Source: Pseudomonas laurentiana (GTDB lineage: Bacteria; Pseudomonadota; Gammaproteobacteria; Pseudomonadales; Pseudomonadaceae). Taken from it: 64,000 nucleotides of DNA. Of the stretch, positions 52,255 to 61,815 are shown piece after piece. The notes beneath the pieces were generated by a model. The model did no database searches. It was not told the DNA's origin and worked only from the letters and a program-made list of their open reading frames with translations. The DNA lies in contig NZ_BMQU01000001.1 in assembly GCF_014648275.1 (NCBI RefSeq), positions 124,001-188,000 of the forward strand, read 5' to 3'. A program made the position numbers and the translations under genes. The first letter of the stretch is position 1; each line of letters opens with the position of its first letter.

Positions 52255-53925
52255 GTGAAAAAGGATTCCCTCAAAAGCTGGTTCAAGAGCGGCGCCCCTG
52301 GCGTCTGGATCAGCGGTGGCGCCGTGTCCATCGCGGTAATCATGACGATCGGCCTGCTGTCGGTGATCGCCGTGCGTGGCCTGGGTCACTTCTGGCCTGC
52401 TGATTTGATCCAGACCACCTATAACGTGCCGGGTCAGGCCAGCCACATCGTTGTCGGCGAAGTGGTGCAGAAGGAAGAAGTACCCCGTGCACGCTTGAAG
52501 GGTGCCGGTTTGCCGGTGCCTGACGAAGGCCCGGAGTTCATGACCCGCGAGCTGATCAAGGTCGGTAACCGCGACCTCAACGGCACGGACTTTACCTGGG
52601 TTGTGGGCGAGTGGTTGACCGAGCAAACCACGCCAGCGGATCTGATTGCCCTAGAGCGTCGCGAGTGGGGCAACTTCTACGGCCACCTGGTCAGCGTCAA
52701 GGAGGACGGCAAGGTCGTCGCCGAAGGCCAGGCCGCCTGGAATGAACTGCAGGCACGCCTCAAGCGCGCCGATCAGTTGGCTGGCGAGCTGCAGTCGCTG
52801 GAGAAAAAGGACATTGGTGCGATCAACCATGGTCTTGAGCGCCTTCGCCTGCATGGCCGCAAGCTGGAGCTCAACGGCAAGCTCGATGCCGCTGCGCAAG
52901 CGGACATCGAGAGTGAGCGCGCCGAGCTGAACAATCGCTACAAGGCCGTTGAGGACCGTCTCGGCAGCCTGCACCAGGCGTTCGCCCGCGACAGCCTGGT
53001 GGCCCGCGATTCGAATGGCCGGGAAGTGGAGATCAACCTGAGCAAGGTGGTTCACGCTTATCAGCCAAACAGCATGGGTACCCTGACCAAGCTGGGCGTT
53101 TACTTCAGCAAGGTCTGGGAGTTCCTCAGCGACGATCCTCGCGAAGCGAACACCGAAGGCGGGATCTTCCCGGCGATCTTCGGTACCGTGATGATGACCC
53201 TGATCATGGCCGTTATTGTCACGCCGTTCGGCGTACTGGCGGCGGTCTACCTGCGTGAATATGCGCGCCAGGGACCGGTCACACGTCTGATCCGAATCGC
53301 GGTGAACAACCTCGCCGGTGTTCCGGCCATCGTATACGGTGTGTTTGGCCTGGGCTTCTTCGTCTACGTGCTGGGTGGCTCGCTTGACCGGCTGTTTTTC
53401 CCCGAAGCGCTGCCAGCGCCTACCCTGGGTACACCAGGCCTGCTCTGGGCTTCGTTGACACTGGCGCTGCTGGCCGTACCGGTGGTGATCGTCGCTACTG
53501 AAGAAGGTCTGGCACGGATTCCGCGGACGGTGCGTGAAGGTTCTCTGGCACTGGGTGCGACCAAGGCCGAGACGCTGTGGAAAATCGTCCTGCCGATGGC
53601 CAGCCCGGCGATGATGACCGGCATGATCCTGGCTGTTGCACGTGCGGCCGGTGAAGTGGCTCCGCTGATGCTGGTCGGTGTGGTGAAACTGGCACCGTCG
53701 CTGCCAGTGGACGGTAACTACCCGTACCTGCACCTGGACCAGAAGATCATGCACCTGGGCTTCCATATTTATGACGTGGGCTTCCAGAGCCCGAACGTCG
53801 AAGCCGCACGACCGCTGGTCTACGCCACGGCGCTGTTGCTGGTGCTGGTCATTGCCCTGCTGAACCTGTCGGCCGTGGCGATCCGTAACCACCTGCGCGA
53901 GAAGTACAAGGCGCTGGACAGCTGA
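52255..53925 (+). CDS. pstA: phosphate ABC transporter permease PstA, with DUF3333 region
   Basis: A 556-residue permease (E. coli PstA is about 296). One helix near residues 20-45, then a long extracytoplasmic section to about 280 with a coiled-coil-like stretch (ADQLAGELQSLEKKDIGAINHGLERL), the DUF3333 type. The conserved transport domain follows (VYLREYARQGPVTRLIRIAVNNLAGVPAIVYGVFGLG; EAA loop REGSLALGATKAETLWKIVLP). GTG start at 52255 with AGGAAGG upstream. Pairs with long PstC to form the membrane channel. Confidence 0.93.
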   Translation: MKKDSLKSWFKSGAPGVWISGGAVSIAVIMTIGLLSVIAVRGLGHFWPADLIQTTYNVPGQASHIVVGEVVQKEEVPRARLKGAGLPVPDEGPEFMTRELIKVGNRDLNGTDFTWVVGEWLTEQTTPADLIALERREWGNFYGHLVSVKEDGKVVAEGQAAWNELQARLKRADQLAGELQSLEKKDIGAINHGLERLRLHGRKLELNGKLDAAAQADIESERAELNNRYKAVEDRLGSLHQAFARDSLVARDSNGREVEINLSKVVHAYQPNSMGTLTKLGVYFSKVWEFLSDDPREANTEGGIFPAIFGTVMMTLIMAVIVTPFGVLAAVYLREYARQGPVTRLIRIAVNNLAGVPAIVYGVFGLGFFVYVLGGSLDRLFFPEALPAPTLGTPGLLWASLTLALLAVPVVIVATEEGLARIPRTVREGSLALGATKAETLWKIVLPMASPAMMTGMILAVARAAGEVAPLMLVGVVKLAPSLPVDGNYPYLHLDQKIMHLGFHIYDVGFQSPNVEAARPLVYATALLLVLVIALLNLSAVAIRNHLREKYKALDS

Positions 53926-53949
53926 TAGGCCGTCCCTGAATTGCAAGTG

Positions 53950-53968
53950 CCGCCCGGTCGCCGGGCGG
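53950..53968 (+). terminator. intercistronic hairpin pstA-pstB
   Basis: CCGCCCGG-tcg-CCGGGCGG, 25 bases after the pstA stop. No T-tract follows, so it is more likely a transcript-stability or partial pausing element than a full terminator. Confidence 0.4.
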
Positions 53969-54006
53969 TTCGATGAAACGACATTGATAGCGTATGGAGT
54001 CTAACC

Positions 54007-54840
54007 ATGCAGCATGAATCCCACGCCCACGGCATCGATATGTCGGCCTTGGGCCGCGACAAGCAGAGCCTGCGCCTGGCTGAAGAAACCGTGGCCATCG
54101 AAGTGCCGAGCTTGAGCCTGTACTACGGCGAAAAGCAGGCACTGTTTGACGTCAGCATGAACATTCCCAAGCAGCGTGTCACGGCCTTCATCGGCCCGTC
54201 CGGCTGCGGTAAGTCGACCCTGCTGCGCACCTTCAACCGGATGAACGATCTGGTCGACGGTTGCCGTGTGGACGGCGCGATCAACCTGTATGGCAACAAC
54301 ATCTACCGCAAGGGCGAAGATGTCGCCGAGCTGCGTCGGCGCGTCGGCATGGTGTTCCAGAAGCCGAACCCATTCCCCAAGACCATCTATGAAAACGTGG
54401 TCTACGGCCTGCGCATTCAGGGTATCAACAAGAAGCGTGTGCTCGACGAAGCCGTTGAGTGGGCACTCAAGGGTGCGGCGCTGTGGGATGAGGTCAAGGA
54501 TCGCCTGCATGAGTCGGCATTGGGCCTGTCCGGTGGTCAGCAGCAGCGTCTGGTGATTGCCCGCACCATCGCCGTGGAGCCGGAAGTCTTGCTGCTCGAT
54601 GAACCGTGCTCGGCACTTGACCCGATCTCCACACTGAAGGTCGAAGAGCTGATCTACGAACTGAAATCCAAGTACACCATCGTGATCGTTACCCACAACA
54701 TGCAACAGGCGGCACGGGTATCGGACTACACCGCGTTCATGTACATGGGCAAACTGGTCGAGTTCGGTGATACCGACACCCTGTTCACCAACCCGGCGAA
54801 GAAACAGACTGAAGACTACATTACCGGTCGCTACGGCTAG
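54007..54840 (+). CDS. pstB: phosphate ABC transporter ATP-binding protein PstB
   Basis: A 277-residue ATPase: Walker [21 protein letters not shown]-loop [14 protein letters not shown], signature [14 protein letters not shown], Walker [13 protein letters not shown], and switch His in VTHNM. It energises PstCA and, with PhoU, passes the phosphate signal to PhoR. N-terminal extension of about 30 residues before the core. Complete. Confidence 0.95.
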   Translation: MQHESHAHGIDMSALGRDKQSLRLAEETVAIEVPSLSLYYGEKQALFDVSMNIPKQRVTAFIGPSGCGKSTLLRTFNRMNDLVDGCRVDGAINLYGNNIYRKGEDVAELRRRVGMVFQKPNPFPKTIYENVVYGLRIQGINKKRVLDEAVEWALKGAALWDEVKDRLHESALGLSGGQQQRLVIARTIAVEPEVLLLDEPCSALDPISTLKVEELIYELKSKYTIVIVTHNMQQAARVSDYTAFMYMGKLVEFGDTDTLFTNPAKKQTEDYITGRYG

Positions 54841-54896
54841 GACTCAGCGCCTGAACGCCGCCTGACCGTACTCACCGGATGCCCCAAGGATTCTCC

Positions 54897-55655
54897 ATGA
54901 TCGATAAAGACAGCCTTACCCATCACATCTCCCAGCAGTTCAACGCCGAGCTCGAAGAAGTGCGCAGCCACCTCCTGGCGATGGGTGGCCTGGTTGAGAA
55001 GCAGGTCAACGACGCGGTGACTGCGCTGATCGAGGCCGACTCGGGCCTGGCCCAGCAGGTGCGTGAGGTCGACGAGCAGATCAACCAGATGGAACGCAAC
55101 ATCGACGAAGAGTGCGTACGCATTCTGGCCCGTCGACAGCCGGCTGCCTCTGACCTGCGCTTGATCATCAGCATCTCCAAGTCGGTGATCGACCTGGAGC
55201 GCATTGGTGACGAATCGACCAAGATCGCCCGTCGGGCTATCCAGCTCTGCGAAGAGGGTGAGTCGCCGCGCGGTTATGTCGAAGTGCGCCACATTGGCGA
55301 TCAGGTCCGCAACATGGTTCGCGATGCGCTGGACGCTTTCGCCCGTTTCGACGCAGACCTGGCGCTGTCGGTGGCTCAGTACGACAAGACCATCGACCGC
55401 GAGTACAAGACGGCATTGCGTGAACTGGTGACCTACATGATGGAAGACCCGCGTTCGATTTCGCGGGTACTGAGCGTGATCTGGGCTTTGCGCTCGCTGG
55501 AGCGTATCGGCGACCACGCTCGCAATATTGCCGAACTGGTGATTTACCTGGTGCGCGGCACTGATGTTCGCCATCTGGGCCTGGCACGGATGAAAGAAGA
55601 GGTTCAGGGCGGCGCCGAAAGGGCTAATGTTCCCGACAAATCGGACGATAAGTAA
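54897..55655 (+). CDS. phoU: phosphate signalling protein PhoU
   Basis: A 252-residue all-helical protein with two PhoU repeats (HISQQFNAELEEVRSHLLAMGGLVEKQV near residue 10; RISRVLSVIWALRSLERIGDHARNIAE in the second) and metal-binding E/D-rich motifs (ERIGDESTKIARR). Links PstB to PhoR and silences the Pho regulon when phosphate is high. ATG 54897 has AAGGA upstream. Last gene of the operon before a terminator. Confidence 0.95.
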   Translation: MIDKDSLTHHISQQFNAELEEVRSHLLAMGGLVEKQVNDAVTALIEADSGLAQQVREVDEQINQMERNIDEECVRILARRQPAASDLRLIISISKSVIDLERIGDESTKIARRAIQLCEEGESPRGYVEVRHIGDQVRNMVRDALDAFARFDADLALSVAQYDKTIDREYKTALRELVTYMMEDPRSISRVLSVIWALRSLERIGDHARNIAELVIYLVRGTDVRHLGLARMKEEVQGGAERANVPDKSDDK

Positions 55656-55671
55656 GACTGCCCCGAGAATG

Positions 55672-55697
55672 AACGCCCGGCCTTGGCCGGGCGTTTT
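55672..55697 (+). terminator. rho-independent terminator after phoU
   Basis: ACGCCCGGCC-tt-GGCCGGGCGT followed by TTTT, about 17 bases after the phoU stop codon. Confidence 0.85.
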
Positions 55698-55817
55698 CGT
55701 TTGCGGTCGAGCAAGTGAGGTGGCACCCCGCGAACGCAAGAGAGTCCCGGCGTGACCCGTTTTTGGCAGATTGCCATCAGTCAGCGTTATGCTAGCCGGG
55801 ATTGAAAAGGAGTGGCG

Positions 55818-56714
55818 ATGAGTAAAGTCAGTGTTTTGGTGGTGGATGATGCGCCCTTCATCCGCGATCTGGTAAAAAAATGCCTGCGTAATGCCTTTCC
55901 CGGCATCGTGACCGAAGATGCGGTCAACGGTCGCAAGGCTCAGGCAATCTTGTCCCGTGAGGCCTTTGACCTGGTGCTATGCGACTGGGAAATGCCAGAA
56001 ATGTCGGGTATTGAGCTGCTGACCTGGTGTCGCCAGCAAGAGTCGATGAAAGCGTTGCCGTTCATCATGGTGACCAGCCGTGGCGACAAGGAAAACGTTG
56101 TCCAGGCTATCCAGGCCGGCGTCTCGGACTTTATCGGTAAGCCATTTACCAACGAACAGCTGCTGACCAAGGTCAAGAAAGCCTTGTCCAGGGTTGGCAA
56201 GCTCGACGCACTGCTGTCCAGCGCACCGACCCGAGCCAACTCGGCGTTTGCCAATGATTCGTTGAGTGCCCTGACCGGCGGCAAGGCCGAAACCGTCAAG
56301 CCGACGGCTGCTGCTGTTGCCCCAGCCAAGCCGCTGCTCAATGCACCTACGCCACAGCCCAAGGCAGCCGCTCCGGCCGGTCGTGGCCAAGGCCAGCTGC
56401 GTTTGCCGAGTGGCATTCAGCCTTGTGTGATCAAGGCTCTGAGCCTCAAGGAAGCCCTGATTGTGGTGCGCCGCAGTGAGGTACTGCCGCAAGTGCTGGA
56501 AGGCGCGGTGCTCGATCTGGAACAGGGTGAAAGCGCTGAAACCGCACGCTTGAACGGTTACCTGCATGCGGTGGCGGCCTTGGAGCCGAAGCCGGATAGC
56601 GACTGGTTGCAGATTACCTTCCGCTTTGTTGACCAAGATGCGCAAAAGCTCGACTACGTTTCGCGGCTGATCGCCCGCGGCACGGCGCAGAAGCACTTCA
56701 CGCCGGGTGCCTGA
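55818..56714 (+). CDS. response regulator with unusual C-terminal domain
   Basis: A 298-residue protein: CheY-like receiver (1-125) with D10/D11 pair, phospho-acceptor D56 in VLCDWEMPEMSG, TS and K in IMVTSRG and IGKPF. An Ala/Pro-rich linker (about 140-200) is followed by a roughly 95-residue C-terminal domain (FRFVDQDAQKLDYVSRLIARG) that looks PilZ-like in its last strands but lacks the clear RxxxR / DxSxxG c-di-GMP motif. No DNA-binding domain and no sensor kinase nearby. The start at ATG 55818 has AAGGAG. It sits between pst-phoU and phoR-phoB. Confidence 0.85.
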   Translation: MSKVSVLVVDDAPFIRDLVKKCLRNAFPGIVTEDAVNGRKAQAILSREAFDLVLCDWEMPEMSGIELLTWCRQQESMKALPFIMVTSRGDKENVVQAIQAGVSDFIGKPFTNEQLLTKVKKALSRVGKLDALLSSAPTRANSAFANDSLSALTGGKAETVKPTAAAVAPAKPLLNAPTPQPKAAAPAGRGQGQLRLPSGIQPCVIKALSLKEALIVVRRSEVLPQVLEGAVLDLEQGESAETARLNGYLHAVAALEPKPDSDWLQITFRFVDQDAQKLDYVSRLIARGTAQKHFTPGA

Positions 56715-56862
56715 CCTTCTTTGCTGGTTCCTATAGGGCTGCTGCAAGCGTCGTACAGGAATCAGCGAGTACCGCTACACACGACGGGCAACGGTCATCC
56801 CGTCATTGGCGATTTGAGCTGCTAGGCTTCGACAGAGCACACCTGTCAGAAAGCCATGACCC

Positions 56863-57759
56863 ATGCCCATACGCCTGCTGCTGTTCTGTGCCCTGTTCGT
56901 GGCCACCGGTTCGACGCTGGCTACGACGTTCTACAAAAACACCGATGCCAACGGTGTGGTGTCGTATTCGGACCGCCCCAGTCCTGGTGCCTACGCGTTC
57001 GTCATTCGTGAGCCTATGGTCGAGCATCTGGAGGAGCAGATTCAGCTCATCGCCAAGCCCTTCACTGGCGGTGTGCGCTTTTTTGCACGCAATAGGTTGT
57101 ACGCCCCTGTTGAGGTGGAGCTGCGTCTGGCGCGCTTGAGCAATGTACAAGGGGATCCGCCACTGATTGTGCGGCGCGTGCTTCCTGCGCGTGCCACGTT
57201 GCCGATCACCGTGCTGAACGCGCTGCAGGTCGATCTGCCCATCGGCTACAGTGAGACCTTTCTGCACTCACTGGGTGATCCAGCCCGGCGTCCGCAAGCA
57301 TACCGCTATCCATTGCCCTGGCGTGGAGGGCCCTTTCGGTTGACTCAGGGGGCCAACGGACGCTTCAGCCATTTCGGGCCCAAAGGGCGTTATGCCATGG
57401 ATATCGCTATGCCTGAAGGGACGCCGATCATAGCTGCACGCGCCGGTGTGGTCGTGAAAATCGAGAACAATCAGCATGGCCGGGGTACCGAGCCGGCCGG
57501 CAATTTTGTGCGGATTCTGCATGCAGACGGGACCATGGGCGTCTATCTGCATTTGATGCAGGGTTCGGTGGTGGTCAGAGAAGGCCAGCGGGTGGCACTG
57601 GGCGATGCGCTGGCGCGTTCAGGCAACACCGGCAACAGCAGCGGGCCACACCTGCATTTTGTGGTGCAGCGCAATGTCGGGCTGGCCCTGGAGTCGATTC
57701 CCTACCAGTTCAACCAGCCTATCGACGGGTTGCCGAACTTTACCGCCGGCAACCCGTAG
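56863..57759 (+). CDS. M23-family zinc metallopeptidase (LytM-like)
   Basis: A 298-residue envelope protein with signal peptide (about 1-20), a DUF4124-like short module (YKNTDANGVVSYSDRP), and a peptidase M23 domain from about residue 170: first ligands HFGPKGRYAMDI (H and D), later SGPHLHFVV (HxH). All zinc-binding residues are present, so it can hydrolyse peptidoglycan cross-bridges in the periplasm. It follows the response regulator at about 148 bases. A link to phosphate control is positional only. Confidence 0.88.
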   Translation: MPIRLLLFCALFVATGSTLATTFYKNTDANGVVSYSDRPSPGAYAFVIREPMVEHLEEQIQLIAKPFTGGVRFFARNRLYAPVEVELRLARLSNVQGDPPLIVRRVLPARATLPITVLNALQVDLPIGYSETFLHSLGDPARRPQAYRYPLPWRGGPFRLTQGANGRFSHFGPKGRYAMDIAMPEGTPIIAARAGVVVKIENNQHGRGTEPAGNFVRILHADGTMGVYLHLMQGSVVVREGQRVALGDALARSGNTGNSSGPHLHFVVQRNVGLALESIPYQFNQPIDGLPNFTAGNP

Positions 57760-57764
57760 CGCGG

Positions 57765-59105
57765 TCAATCGAGTTTGAGGACCTTGGCCAGAACGATCTT
57801 TGGCCCCTTCATCTTCTTGATGATGATGCGCAGCCCTTCGACTTCCAGCACTTCTTCCTCTTCCGGTACCCGCTTGAGGGTCTCATAGACCAGTCCGGCG
57901 AGCGTTTCGGCCTCGATGTGATCCAGGTCTACGCCGAGCAGGCGCTCGACCTTGAACAATGGTGTGTCGCCTCGTACCAGCAGTTTGCCTGGCTGGTAGG
58001 CGAGAATGCCGCGCTCGGCCTTGCGGTGCTCGTCCTGAATATCACCGACCAGTACTTCCAGCACGTCTTCCATGGTCAGGTAGCCGATGACTTTGCCGTC
58101 GGCTTCCTCGACCAGGGCGAAGTGCGCGCCACCTTGGCGGAACTGTTCCAGCAACTGCGAGAGTGGCATATGCCGGGAAACGCGCTCCAATGGCCGGGTC
58201 AGCTCGGCCAGGTTGAAGGACTCGGGAATATGATCGAGGTCGGCCAGTTCCAGCAGCAGATCCTTGATATGCAGCAGGCCGATGAATTCGCCACGTTCTG
58301 CGTCATAGACCGGGTAGCGGCTGAACTTGTGCCGACGGAACATCGCCAGGATGTCCTTGAGGGGGGCATTGGCTTCCAGGCTGACCATGTCTTCCCGGGA
58401 GTTTGCCCAGTCGACGACTTCCAGTTCGCCCATTTCCACCGCCGAGGCCAGTACACGCATGCCTTGGTCGCTCGGGTCCTGGCCACGGCTGGAGTGCAGG
58501 ATTAGCTTCAGTTCTTCGCGGCTGTAGTGGTGCTCATGGTGCGGTCCAGGCTCGCCTTGGCCAGCGATTCGCAAAATGGCGTTGGCACTGGCGTTGAGCA
58601 AGTAGATTGCCGGGTACATCGTCCAGTAGAACAGGTACAGCGGCACGGCCGTCCACAGCGACAGCAACTCGGGTTTGCGGATGGCCCAGGATTTGGGCGC
58701 CAGCTCGCCGACCACAATGTGCAGGTAGGAAATGACGAAGAAGGCGCTGAAGAACGATACGGCCTTGATCACTTCCGGCGACTGCACGCCAACGGCGCCC
58801 AGCAGTGGTTCGAGCAGGTGAGCGAAAGCCGGCTCACCGACCCAGCCCAGGCCCAGCGAGGCGAGGGTGATGCCTAGCTGGCAGGCCGACAGGTAGGCGT
58901 CCAGCTGGCTGTGTACGGTACGCAGGATATGTCCGCGCCAGCCGTTTTTATCGGCGATGGCCTCGACCCGGGTCGAGCGCAGCTTGACCATGGCGAACTC
59001 GGCCGCAACGAAGAATCCGTTGAGCAGAACCAGCAGCAGCGCGAAGAGAATCATGCCGAAATCGGCGAAAAGTGAAGCGAGGCTAAAACCAGCGGAAGGG
59101 TCCAT
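57765..59105 (-). CDS. CNNM/CorC-type transporter-associated protein (hemolysin family)
   Basis: A 446-residue membrane protein with a CNNM (DUF21) domain of four helices in the first 200 residues (LLVLLNGFFVAAEFAMVKLRSTRVEA; VVGELAPKSWAIRKP). Two CBS domains follow (SREDMVSLEANAPLKDILAMFRRH; PLSQLLEQFRQGGAHFALVEEADG), then a CorC_HlyC C-terminal domain. Homologues are linked to magnesium or cobalt export; none is a proven toxin despite the family name. Converges with the M23 gene, 5 bases apart. Confidence 0.9.
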   Translation of the reverse strand: MDPSAGFSLASLFADFGMILFALLLVLLNGFFVAAEFAMVKLRSTRVEAIADKNGWRGHILRTVHSQLDAYLSACQLGITLASLGLGWVGEPAFAHLLEPLLGAVGVQSPEVIKAVSFFSAFFVISYLHIVVGELAPKSWAIRKPELLSLWTAVPLYLFYWTMYPAIYLLNASANAILRIAGQGEPGPHHEHHYSREELKLILHSSRGQDPSDQGMRVLASAVEMGELEVVDWANSREDMVSLEANAPLKDILAMFRRHKFSRYPVYDAERGEFIGLLHIKDLLLELADLDHIPESFNLAELTRPLERVSRHMPLSQLLEQFRQGGAHFALVEEADGKVIGYLTMEDVLEVLVGDIQDEHRKAERGILAYQPGKLLVRGDTPLFKVERLLGVDLDHIEAETLAGLVYETLKRVPEEEEVLEVEGLRIIIKKMKGPKIVLAKVLKLD

Positions 59106-59219
59106 GATGGATTTTTAAGGGGTCCGTCTTCTGAAAAGTAGAGAGGTGCTGCGCCGACTTCTGTCGGCACAAGTGGGCCAATGTAGCGGCTGGAGGCGCA
59201 AATGCCTAGTGGCGCGCGT

Positions 59220-60530
59220 TCAGGAGGCGTTGCGCAGGGCGAGTTGCGTGCTCGCGAAATGGCAGGTAAAGGTACTGCCGTGGCCCAGTACGCTGCTGAT
59301 CTCCAGGCGACCGCGATGACGCAGCAGGACATGCTTGACGATTGCCAGGCCCAGGCCGGTGCCACCGGTATTGGAGGCGCGGCTGGAGTCGACCCGGTAG
59401 AACCGTTCCGTCAGGCGCGGCAGGTGCTTGGGGTCGATACCGATACCGGAGTCCTGCACGCTCAGGTGTGCCCCCTGGGCGTCGCTCCACCAGCGGATGC
59501 GGATTTGGCCGCCATCCTGGGTGTACTTCACCGCGTTGAAGATCAGATTGGAAAAGGCACTGCGCAGCTCCGCTTCGCTGCCTTTGAGGTAGACATCGCC
59601 CTCGGTTTCCAGCGTGATGTTCTGGTTGCGTTGCCCGGAGAGGGCCTTGGCATCACTTTTGATCGACTGCAGCAGGGTGTTGATCGACACCGGCTGGTTA
59701 TCCGACGGGTAGTCGGTAGCTTCCAGCTTGGCCAGCAACAGCAGGTCGTTGAGCAGGGTCTGCATCCGTCCGCCTTGCTGCTGCATCTGCTGCAGTGCAC
59801 GTACCCAGCGTGGGTTGACGTCCTCGACGTTGTCCAGCAGGGTTTCCAGATAACCAGCGATCACCGTCAGCGGCGTGCGTAGCTCGTGGGAGACGTTGGC
59901 GACGAAGTCCTTGCGCATCTGTTCGAGCTGGTGAATGCGGGTGACATCGCGCACCAGCATCAAATGTTCGTTGTTGCCGTACCGGGTGATGTGCAGTTGC
60001 ACGCGCAGACGGTCATTGATCGGCGACGGAATTTCCAAGGGTTCAAGGTAGTTCTCCTGTTCGAAGTACTCCTTGAAGCGAGGGTGACGTACCAGGTTGG
60101 TGACCGGCTGGCCACTGTCCTGTGGGGTCTTCAGGCCCAGCAGAGTTTCCGCGGCGCGGTTCCACCACTCCAGGTTACCGTCGCTGTCGAGCATGATCAC
60201 CGCATCCTTGAGCGCGGCGGTCGACTCCTGAACACGGTCGATCACCGCTTGCAGGCGACCACGAACGCGCTGGTCGCGGCGTTGCAGGTGGTAGATGCTA
60301 TCGAAGACCTCGCCCCAAAGGCCGTAGCCATCGGGCGGAGCTTCGTCGACCTGGTGCAGCCGTAACCATTCGTGCAGGCGCAGGAGCTGTTTCAGGGTCC
60401 AGCCCAGGTAGAGCCCCAGGCCCAGCGCCAGGCTCCAGCCATAGTAGCCGCTGATCAGGCCGGCCAGCAGGCAGATCGTGGTCAGCAACAGCATGTGGCG
60501 AATCAGTGTGCCATGCCAGTTCTGGTTCAA
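59220..60530 (-). CDS. phoR: phosphate regulon sensor kinase PhoR
   Basis: A 436-residue histidine kinase: two N-terminal membrane helices (MLLLTTICLLAGLISGYYG and ALGLGLYLGWTL), a PAS domain (AVIMLDSDGNLEWWNRAAETLLG), HisKA with phospho-His in NVSHELRTPLTV, and HATPase (N box FSNLIFNAVKYTQ, G1 DSGIGIDP, G2 GTGLGLAIV). Start codon TTG 60530. It phosphorylates PhoB when phosphate is low. It follows phoB by 60 bases, in the standard phoB-phoR order. Confidence 0.94.
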   Translation of the reverse strand: MNQNWHGTLIRHMLLLTTICLLAGLISGYYGWSLALGLGLYLGWTLKQLLRLHEWLRLHQVDEAPPDGYGLWGEVFDSIYHLQRRDQRVRGRLQAVIDRVQESTAALKDAVIMLDSDGNLEWWNRAAETLLGLKTPQDSGQPVTNLVRHPRFKEYFEQENYLEPLEIPSPINDRLRVQLHITRYGNNEHLMLVRDVTRIHQLEQMRKDFVANVSHELRTPLTVIAGYLETLLDNVEDVNPRWVRALQQMQQQGGRMQTLLNDLLLLAKLEATDYPSDNQPVSINTLLQSIKSDAKALSGQRNQNITLETEGDVYLKGSEAELRSAFSNLIFNAVKYTQDGGQIRIRWWSDAQGAHLSVQDSGIGIDPKHLPRLTERFYRVDSSRASNTGGTGLGLAIVKHVLLRHRGRLEISSVLGHGSTFTCHFASTQLALRNAS

Positions 60531-60590
60531 TTAGCGGAACATCCTTTCCAGAGGCAGCTGCGAGCTGCAAGCTTACGCGCGTCAGACGCT

Positions 60591-61280
60591 TCAGCTTTTA
60601 GTCGAAAAACGGTAGCCGGTGCCACGGACGGTTTGTACCAGATTCTCGTAGGCTTCACCCAGTGCTTTGCGCAGGCGTCGGATATGTACGTCGACGGTGC
60701 GTTCTTCGACATAGACGTTTCCGCCCCAGACCTGATCAAGCAACTGGCCTCGGGTATAGGCGCGTTCCTGGTGGGTCATGAAGAACTGCAGCAAACGGTA
60801 TTCGGTTGGGCCCATTTCAGCAGGTTTGCCGTCAATGGTGACACGGTGGCTGATCGGGTCGAGCAGCAGCCCGCCGACTTCGATGGGGGCTTCGCCGTCA
60901 CTTGGGCCAGCACGGCGCAACACGGCTTTCAGGCGGGCCACCAGTTCCCGTGGAGAAAAAGGTTTGGTGATGTAGTCGTCAGCGCCGACTTCCAGCCCCT
61001 GGATCTTGTTGTCTTCCTCACCCTTGGCGGTGAGCATGATGATCGGGATGTCACCCGTCAGCTCGTCGCGCTTGAGACGCCGTGCCAGTTCGATGCCAGA
61101 GGTGCCGGGCAGCATCCAGTCGAGCAGGATCAGGTCTGGCTTGCGGTCGACGATGATGGCATGCGCCTGCTGCGAATTTTCTGCTTCCAGGCAGTCATAG
61201 CCGGCCATTTCCAATGCAACGGCGATCATCTCGCGAATCGGCGCTTCGTCGTCGACGATTAGAATGTTTCTGCCAACCAT
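60591..61280 (-). CDS. phoB: phosphate regulon response regulator PhoB
   Basis: A 229-residue OmpR-type response regulator: receiver domain with D10/D11, phospho-acceptor D54 in [13 protein letters not shown] in ITKPFSP; winged-helix C-terminal domain ([41 protein letters not shown]). ATG 61280 has AGAGG upstream. It binds Pho boxes, three of which are seen in this window (48720, 49909 and its own at 61322-61350). Confidence 0.95.
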   Translation of the reverse strand: MVGRNILIVDDEAPIREMIAVALEMAGYDCLEAENSQQAHAIIVDRKPDLILLDWMLPGTSGIELARRLKRDELTGDIPIIMLTAKGEEDNKIQGLEVGADDYITKPFSPRELVARLKAVLRRAGPSDGEAPIEVGGLLLDPISHRVTIDGKPAEMGPTEYRLLQFFMTHQERAYTRGQLLDQVWGGNVYVEERTVDVHIRRLRKALGEAYENLVQTVRGTGYRFSTKS

Positions 61281-61321
61281 GCTGTAACCTCTTGCCATTC
61301 AGGTGTCTTGGCCCGCATTAG

Positions 61322-61350
61322 ATAACGGAATTATTGCAGTCGTGTGACAG
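61322..61350 (-). promoter_or_regulatory. Pho box upstream of phoB
   Basis: On the minus strand CTGTCAC-ACGA-CTGCAAT-AATT-CCGTTAT, heptads at 11-base period with mismatches. Autoregulation of phoBR is expected. The site is also about 79 bases from the divergent small secreted protein gene at 61429. Confidence 0.65.
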
Positions 61351-61428
61351 GTCGTGGGCGCTTGCAGCAACATTCTGTTACTGGGCTAGGCTTAAAGTTC
61401 CCACACCCGAGAACAGAAGGTGGATCCA

Positions 61429-61803
61429 ATGACTCGACATACGCTGAACTGGATAGCGCTTTTCACGGCAGCGGCACTGGCCTTGCCGGGGGTGGCCTTG
61501 GCCGAATATGCCATGGAAAAGGATGGCATGCTTGTCGATGCCCAAGGCATGACCCTCTATACCTTTGACAAGGATATGGGTGGCAAGTCGATGTGCAGTG
61601 GTGAGTGTGCCAAGAACTGGCCGCCGTTGATGGTCAAGGCAGGTGAAAAAGCCGAGGGCGAATGGACGCAGATCAAGCGGGACGACGGAACGATGCAGTG
61701 GGCCTATGACGGCAAACCGTTGTACACCTTCATCAAGGACAAGAAAGCCGGCGATATGACCGGCGATGGCATGAAGGACGTCTGGCACGTGGCCAAACCC
61801 TGA
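61429..61803 (+). CDS. small secreted protein with two PF03640-type repeats
   Basis: A 124-residue secreted protein with signal peptide (about residues 1-25, cleavage after ALA) and two repeats ending in LYTFDKDMGGKSMCSGECAKNWPP and PLYTFIKDKKAGDMTGDGM, the pattern of the secreted repeat family (COG4315). Two cysteines (MCSGEC) may form a disulfide. The function is unknown. ATG 61429 is preferred over GTG 61420, with AGAAGG upstream. It is divergent from phoB and may share its Pho box. Confidence 0.82.
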   Translation: MTRHTLNWIALFTAAALALPGVALAEYAMEKDGMLVDAQGMTLYTFDKDMGGKSMCSGECAKNWPPLMVKAGEKAEGEWTQIKRDDGTMQWAYDGKPLYTFIKDKKAGDMTGDGMKDVWHVAKP

Positions 61804-61815
61804 GGTCCGGCCAAG

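Noticed and set aside
52651-53946. 431-residue open frame antisense to pstA
   Set aside because: Gln/His/Arg-rich shadow; pstA motifs are complete on the plus strand.
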